Assembly: GCA_964613035.1 (NCBI GenBank)
Contig: CAZTFQ010000003.1
Coordinates: 80,640-144,639, forward strand
Direction: 5' to 3'
Length of the DNA stretch: 64,000 nt
Source: CAVIQK01 sp964613035
GTDB lineage: Bacteria; Bacillota; Clostridia; Christensenellales; DTU072
The notes below the pieces were generated by a model. It had not been told where the DNA came from. It searched no databases and was given only the letters and a program-made list of their open reading frames with translations. Of the stretch, positions 61,750 through 64,000 are shown one piece after another. The first letter of the stretch is position 1; every line of letters begins with the position of its first letter. Position numbers and translations under genes: made by a program.

Positions 61750-62460
61750 ATGAAAAAACTTCTCGTCGTCGTTACGATTATCTTTTTATCGATGTCGTGT
61801 CTTCCTACTGCGGAAGCAGACGTGCTCAACACTCCTCACGTCGTGGCGGCGGAGGACGTCTGGATGTACTCGTCGGACGGGAGCAGATTGTTTCTCATCC
61901 CCGGGAGCTATTACGCGCCTATTATCTCGATGGACGACTACTTTTATTACGTGACTTTCAACGGCATAAGCGGACGCATCAACAAAACGGAAGTTTCCAC
62001 TCTGGGGTATCACACGACGGCTCAGGGGACGTTGACGGAGCTTAAAATAGCCTCCGAGTATGCGGAGTTTTCTTCCATACTTCTTCTTAAGTCACCCGAC
62101 CTGGGCAGTGAAAGGATTGCCGAGATACCGGTGTCCGCCAGCTTCACTTTCGTCGGTAAGTACCCTGTAGACGACGTGTTGTGGTATGCGGTCAAATACG
62201 AGCAATATTTCGGTTACGTCAAAGCCTGTCGCACCAACAACGTCGACATAGAGATAGCCGACTTCTCCCCCGAGAGTCCGCCTATTGTCGAGGAACCCGT
62301 CCCCGACGACGCAGACGAGCCGACGGTGTATCCGCCCGACGAAAACGAGCCGTCCTCATCGGGCGACTCGCTAAAAATTATCCTGATTGTCGGGCTCATT
62401 GTGCCTGCGGTACTGGTTGTTTTATTACTCTTCCGTCCGGTGGATCGCAAGCGGAAATAG
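61750..62460 (+). CDS. Secreted, membrane-anchored SH3-like protein of unknown function
   Basis: The 236-residue protein has a signal peptide (about 1-23, cut after AEA), two SH3-like stretches (VVAAEDVWMYSSDGSRLFLI and the later KSPDLGSERIAEIP), an acidic proline-rich spacer near 170-205, one membrane helix near 208-230 (IILIVGLIVPAVLVVLLLF) and a basic end RKRK. It is displayed outside the membrane. It is on the strand opposite the phage module, between TerL and the regulator, and its 3' end overlaps the regulator gene by 65 bases. It may be a lysogeny-type surface factor or a host gene. It is not an endolysin: no catalytic domain is visible. Confidence 0.75.
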   Translation: MKKLLVVVTIIFLSMSCLPTAEADVLNTPHVVAAEDVWMYSSDGSRLFLIPGSYYAPIISMDDYFYYVTFNGISGRINKTEVSTLGYHTTAQGTLTELKIASEYAEFSSILLLKSPDLGSERIAEIPVSASFTFVGKYPVDDVLWYAVKYEQYFGYVKACRTNNVDIEIADFSPESPPIVEEPVPDDADEPTVYPPDENEPSSSGDSLKIILIVGLIVPAVLVVLLLFRPVDRKRK

Positions 62461-62917
62461 ATTCCGATTCTATAAGACTCCTATATATCTCTAAGATTGA
62501 CTCGTCGGCGAGCAATTCTTTCAAAACGTCGTCGGAATATCCCATAGACGTCATCGACGCACGGAGCGCGTGCATGGCGCGATTGTATAAATAGAGAGCG
62601 TTGCGAATGGTACAATGCAGCTCTTCCGCTATCTCGAAAAACAGCTTTTTGTCCACTGCGCGGAGTTTCACCACACGTCGCCATCTCTTAGGGAGCGTAT
62701 TGACGCAATTCAAAAAGTCCGTCATGACTCTCGAAAGAGCCTGCTTACGATAGACCAGCATAAGCAGCTCCTCGCTGGCAGCCATCGCGTCCCCTGCCAT
62801 TGCGCACTGATAGTTATAAGAAAGCACTCCGGATATCGCCTTGTCCTTACAATGCATTAAATACGTGTAATTATCAAATACTCTGAACAACGTCTTTATC
62901 CAAAGCATATCGACCAT
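62396..62917 (-). CDS. Phage-type sigma-like transcription regulator, SOS-controlled
   Basis: The 173-residue protein ends its middle section with LPKRWRRVVKLRAVDKKLFF and a helix-turn-helix IAEELHCTIRNALYLYNRAM near residues 97-116, which resembles sigma region 4 and the late activators (ArpU/RinA type) of phages. The N-terminal 70 residues are helical and not recognised. AGGAGGA precedes the ATG. A promoter with a LexA box on the start site lies upstream. As the first minus-strand gene ahead of TerL, it probably turns on the head module after DNA damage. Confidence 0.72.
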   Translation of the reverse strand: MVDMLWIKTLFRVFDNYTYLMHCKDKAISGVLSYNYQCAMAGDAMAASEELLMLVYRKQALSRVMTDFLNCVNTLPKRWRRVVKLRAVDKKLFFEIAEELHCTIRNALYLYNRAMHALRASMTSMGYSDDVLKELLADESILEIYRSLIESESISACDPPDGRVIKQPVPQAQ

Positions 62918-62960
62918 AAACGCTCCTCCTTTTTACTAAAATTCTCCACACTTGATTTTC

Positions 62961-62974
62961 CGAACATTTGTTCG
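62961..62974. promoter_or_regulatory. LexA (SOS) box
   Basis: CGAACATTTGTTCG is a perfect dyad GAAC-4-GTTC and matches the Bacillus-type LexA site CGAAC-4-GTTCG. It begins about at the transcription start of the regulator promoter, the normal position for a repressor site. Confidence 0.85.
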
Positions 62975-62981
62975 TGTTTTT

Positions 62982-63010
62982 AGTATAGCACGGAGAAAGT
63001 CGGAATGCAA
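62982..63010 (-). promoter_or_regulatory. Promoter of the SOS-controlled regulator
   Basis: On the minus strand TTGCAT (63010-63005) and TATACT (62987-62982) have a 17-base spacer. The predicted start near 62975 touches the LexA box. From 63011 to 63118 I see only an A/T-rich stretch with a weak hairpin near 63072-63090. Confidence 0.75.
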
Positions 63011-63118
63011 ATTTTATGAAAAGAAATTTTTAAGAAAATTGTGAAAGCTACTCTTAATGCAATTCCGCTAAAAAATCGGGAGAGATTTTTCTAACTTTCT
63101 TTTTTATCATAAGGTTTC

Positions 63119-63147
63119 TTTACAAAAACAAGGGTATCTGATATAAT
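63119..63147 (+). promoter_or_regulatory. Promoter of the structured leader RNA
   Basis: TTTACA (63119-63124) and TATAAT (63142-63147) are separated by exactly 17 bases. The expected start, near 63154, is the first base of the long closing helix of the leader. Confidence 0.85.
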
Positions 63148-63153
63148 GACAAC

Positions 63154-63268
63154 GCTAGACAACTTATTATCGCGCAATTCGTACAGACTATATTGGGTAG
63201 TAATATAGTCTCGACTTTTCTGTTCGGTATTGCGTGTTTTATATCCTTCAATGGAAAGTTTGTCTAGC
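63154..63268 (+). promoter_or_regulatory. Structured leader RNA, unknown class (riboswitch- or attenuator-like)
   Basis: Three coaxial helices can be drawn. P1: GCTAGACAA (63154-63162) with TTGTCTAGC (63260-63268), 9 bp perfect. P2: CGCGCAAT (63171-63178) with ATTGCGTG (63229-63236), 8 bp with one G-U. P3: GACTATATT (63186-63194) with AATATAGTC (63202-63210), 9 bp perfect, loop GGGTAGT. Large internal loops separate them. The sequence does not match the purine, SAM, T-box, TPP, lysine, cobalamin, c-di-GMP or yybP-ykoY patterns I know. A switchable terminator follows directly. Confidence 0.7.
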
Positions 63269-63272
63269 AGCT

Positions 63273-63316
63273 CAGAGACGATATTCTACATTGCGCCGTC
63301 TCTGACGGCGCTTTTA
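63273..63316 (+). terminator. Terminator with a competing antiterminator
   Basis: Terminator: GCGCCGTC (63293-63300), 3-base loop, GACGGCGC (63304-63311), then TTTTATT. Antiterminator: TCAGAGACG (63272-63280) pairs perfectly with CGTCTCTGA (63297-63305), which would disrupt the terminator's left arm. The ribosome binding site follows within 10 bases. Confidence 0.82.
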
Positions 63317-63331
63317 TTATGGGGTGAAAAT

Positions 63332-63736
63332 ATGTATGATTTTAGCAAAAAAGAGGTCTTTTCCGCGACTTACGCTACGCATAGGCATTTTGACGAGTCT
63401 GCTCTTATATATAAGGATAAAGACGCCTACGAGCGCGCGTTAAGCAATCGGGGCACCGTGTCGTACGCCGACCTGTATACCTCGCGTCCGCTATCGGATA
63501 TCAAGGTGCCGTTACGGGAGGCATTCGTCAATTGCGCCGCGGAGCTGTCGAAAAAGTATCTCTTAGACCTGGTCGTCAATCAATATAGGGACAGAGTGTC
63601 GGCGGTCTTTTCGGACGAAAACGAAATCGTCGTCACGGAGCTAGAACCGCTCCTCTCTATGGCGGACGAAATAAGCGTCGCTTACGTCAACGGGACGGTG
63701 AGGGCGGAATTCTCGTTATACTTGTACGAAAAATAG
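63332..63736 (+). CDS. Unknown protein behind a switchable leader
   Basis: I do not recognise it. From the ATG at 63332, with GGGGTGA 4-5 bases before it, the protein has 134 residues, no signal peptide and no membrane helix. It is acidic and mixed alpha/beta, with phrases MYDFSKKEVFSATYATHRHF, SYADLYTSRPLSDIKVP and a strand-rich C-terminus ending FSLYLYEK. An earlier in-frame ATG lies inside the leader RNA and is less likely. Its expression should depend on read-through of the terminator just upstream. No terminator was seen after it. Confidence 0.7.
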   Translation: MYDFSKKEVFSATYATHRHFDESALIYKDKDAYERALSNRGTVSYADLYTSRPLSDIKVPLREAFVNCAAELSKKYLLDLVVNQYRDRVSAVFSDENEIVVTELEPLLSMADEISVAYVNGTVRAEFSLYLYEK

Positions 63737-63859
63737 ACCGCTCCGGACAATCGTACAATCTCAACGATATAAAAAAACGGACGCGTCGTATCCTAAGCGC
63801 GCCCTGCCGTCGCATTGCTTTTCCTGCTATTATATAGATATATAATGGCGATACTAATA

Positions 63860-63888
63860 TTGACAAAAATATAATGAAGGTCTATAAT
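63860..63888 (+). promoter_or_regulatory. Perfect consensus sigma-A promoter at the right edge
   Basis: TTGACA (63860-63865) and TATAAT (63883-63888) are both perfect, with a 17-base spacer. The start is expected near 63895. Confidence 0.88.
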
Positions 63889-63892
63889 TGAG

Positions 63893-63901
63893 TTATCCAC
63901 A
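63893..63901 (+). promoter_or_regulatory. DnaA box on the transcription start of the edge gene
   Basis: TTATCCACA matches the DnaA box at nine of nine bases and overlaps the predicted start of the consensus promoter, where a bound protein would block initiation. Confidence 0.45.
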
Positions 63902-63927
63902 AAAGAGTCTAGACGGAAGTATCACGT

Positions 63928-64000
<73 letters not shown>

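Larger units (their letters stand above)
53444..62917 (-). mobile_element. P22-like (podovirus) head and packaging module, SOS-controlled remnant or particle-forming element
   Basis: Ten tightly packed minus-strand genes run from TerL to holin, with overlaps or gaps of at most 40 bases, preceded by a sigma-like regulator with a LexA box. Present: packaging ATPase, portal, scaffold, capsid, connectors, gp10-like hub and holin. Not seen in the window: integrase, repressor, replication genes, small terminase beyond a possible candidate, tail needle, tail fibre and endolysin. All frames are intact, which argues against simple decay. Flanking attachment repeats were not found by eye. Confidence 0.75.

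Noticed and set aside
61750..62460. SH3-like protein as the missing endolysin
   Set aside because: It has a signal peptide and C-terminal membrane anchor but no amidase, muramidase or peptidase motif, and is on the opposite strand.
63072..63090. A/T-rich hairpin as a terminator
   Set aside because: No gene on either strand ends close upstream of it, so it has no transcript to end.
63154..63316. 6S RNA or T-box leader
   Set aside because: The rod shape recalls 6S RNA, but the element ends in an attenuator directly before a ribosome binding site and is short. No T-box sequence or specifier loop is present.

Overview
The window looks like the chromosome of a Gram-positive anaerobe of the Bacillota (class Clostridia), probably an uncultured gut lineage. 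Grounds: the gmk-rpoZ-coaBC-priA-def-fmt-rsmB-rlmN-rsgA-rpe order, dnaX-ybaB-recR, strong AGGAGG ribosome binding sites, sigma-A promoters with 17-base spacers, a purine riboswitch in front of xpt, a Firmicute-type LexA box, three Spo0A-type boxes, lipoproteins with AC-T lipoboxes, a GGGtGRT/NifU-like pair, and a UviB-type holin. Placement below class is a guess. Nearly all genes are on the minus strand. I saw no rRNA, tRNA, insertion sequence or CRISPR array.

Layout. 1-4.9 kb: purine salvage/uptake operon (riboswitch, xpt, BMP-family nucleoside-binding lipoprotein, ABC ATPase, permease cut by the left edge). 5.0-15.9 kb: mscL behind a 10.2-kb gene for a giant repeat lipoprotein (InlB-type B repeats and BspA-type leucine-rich repeats). 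16.0-21.4 kb: recR, ybaB, dnaX, then a Wzz-like protein and an O-antigen ligase-like protein feeding into dnaX. 21.5-31.8 kb: two small plus-strand genes, an RluA-type pseudouridine synthase, a SARP-type regulator with an RNA methyltransferase, a GPH symporter, an MMPL/RND exporter and a COG2426 membrane protein. 31.9-45.0 kb: Mrp ATPase, the GGGtGRT/NifU-like pair and the housekeeping cluster from yicC to rpe, which lacks remA and the prpC-prkC pair. 45.2-51.5 kb: typA, then an ECF sigma/anti-sigma/RsgI-like lipoprotein set with two matching promoters. 51.6-53.4 kb: beta and small subunits of a sodium-pumping decarboxylase behind a yybP-ykoY-type (Mn2+) riboswitch and three tandem Spo0A-type boxes.

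53.4-62.9 kb: a compact podovirus (P22-like) head module on the minus strand: sigma-like regulator with a LexA box on its start site, TerL, portal, scaffold, capsid, connectors, gp10-like tail hub, coiled-coil protein and holin, closed by a terminator. No integrase, replication, tail-fibre or endolysin gene is visible. It could be a remnant, a satellite or a gene-transfer-agent-like particle under SOS control.

62.9-64 kb: the least explained part. A plus-strand promoter starts a structured leader RNA with terminator, antiterminator and anti-antiterminator pairings in front of an unknown 134-codon gene. At the right edge a perfect consensus promoter, with a DnaA box at its start site, drives an open frame that runs after seven codons into more than 13 AGAC repeats, the mark of a phase-variable gene; the repeat is cut by the window edge.
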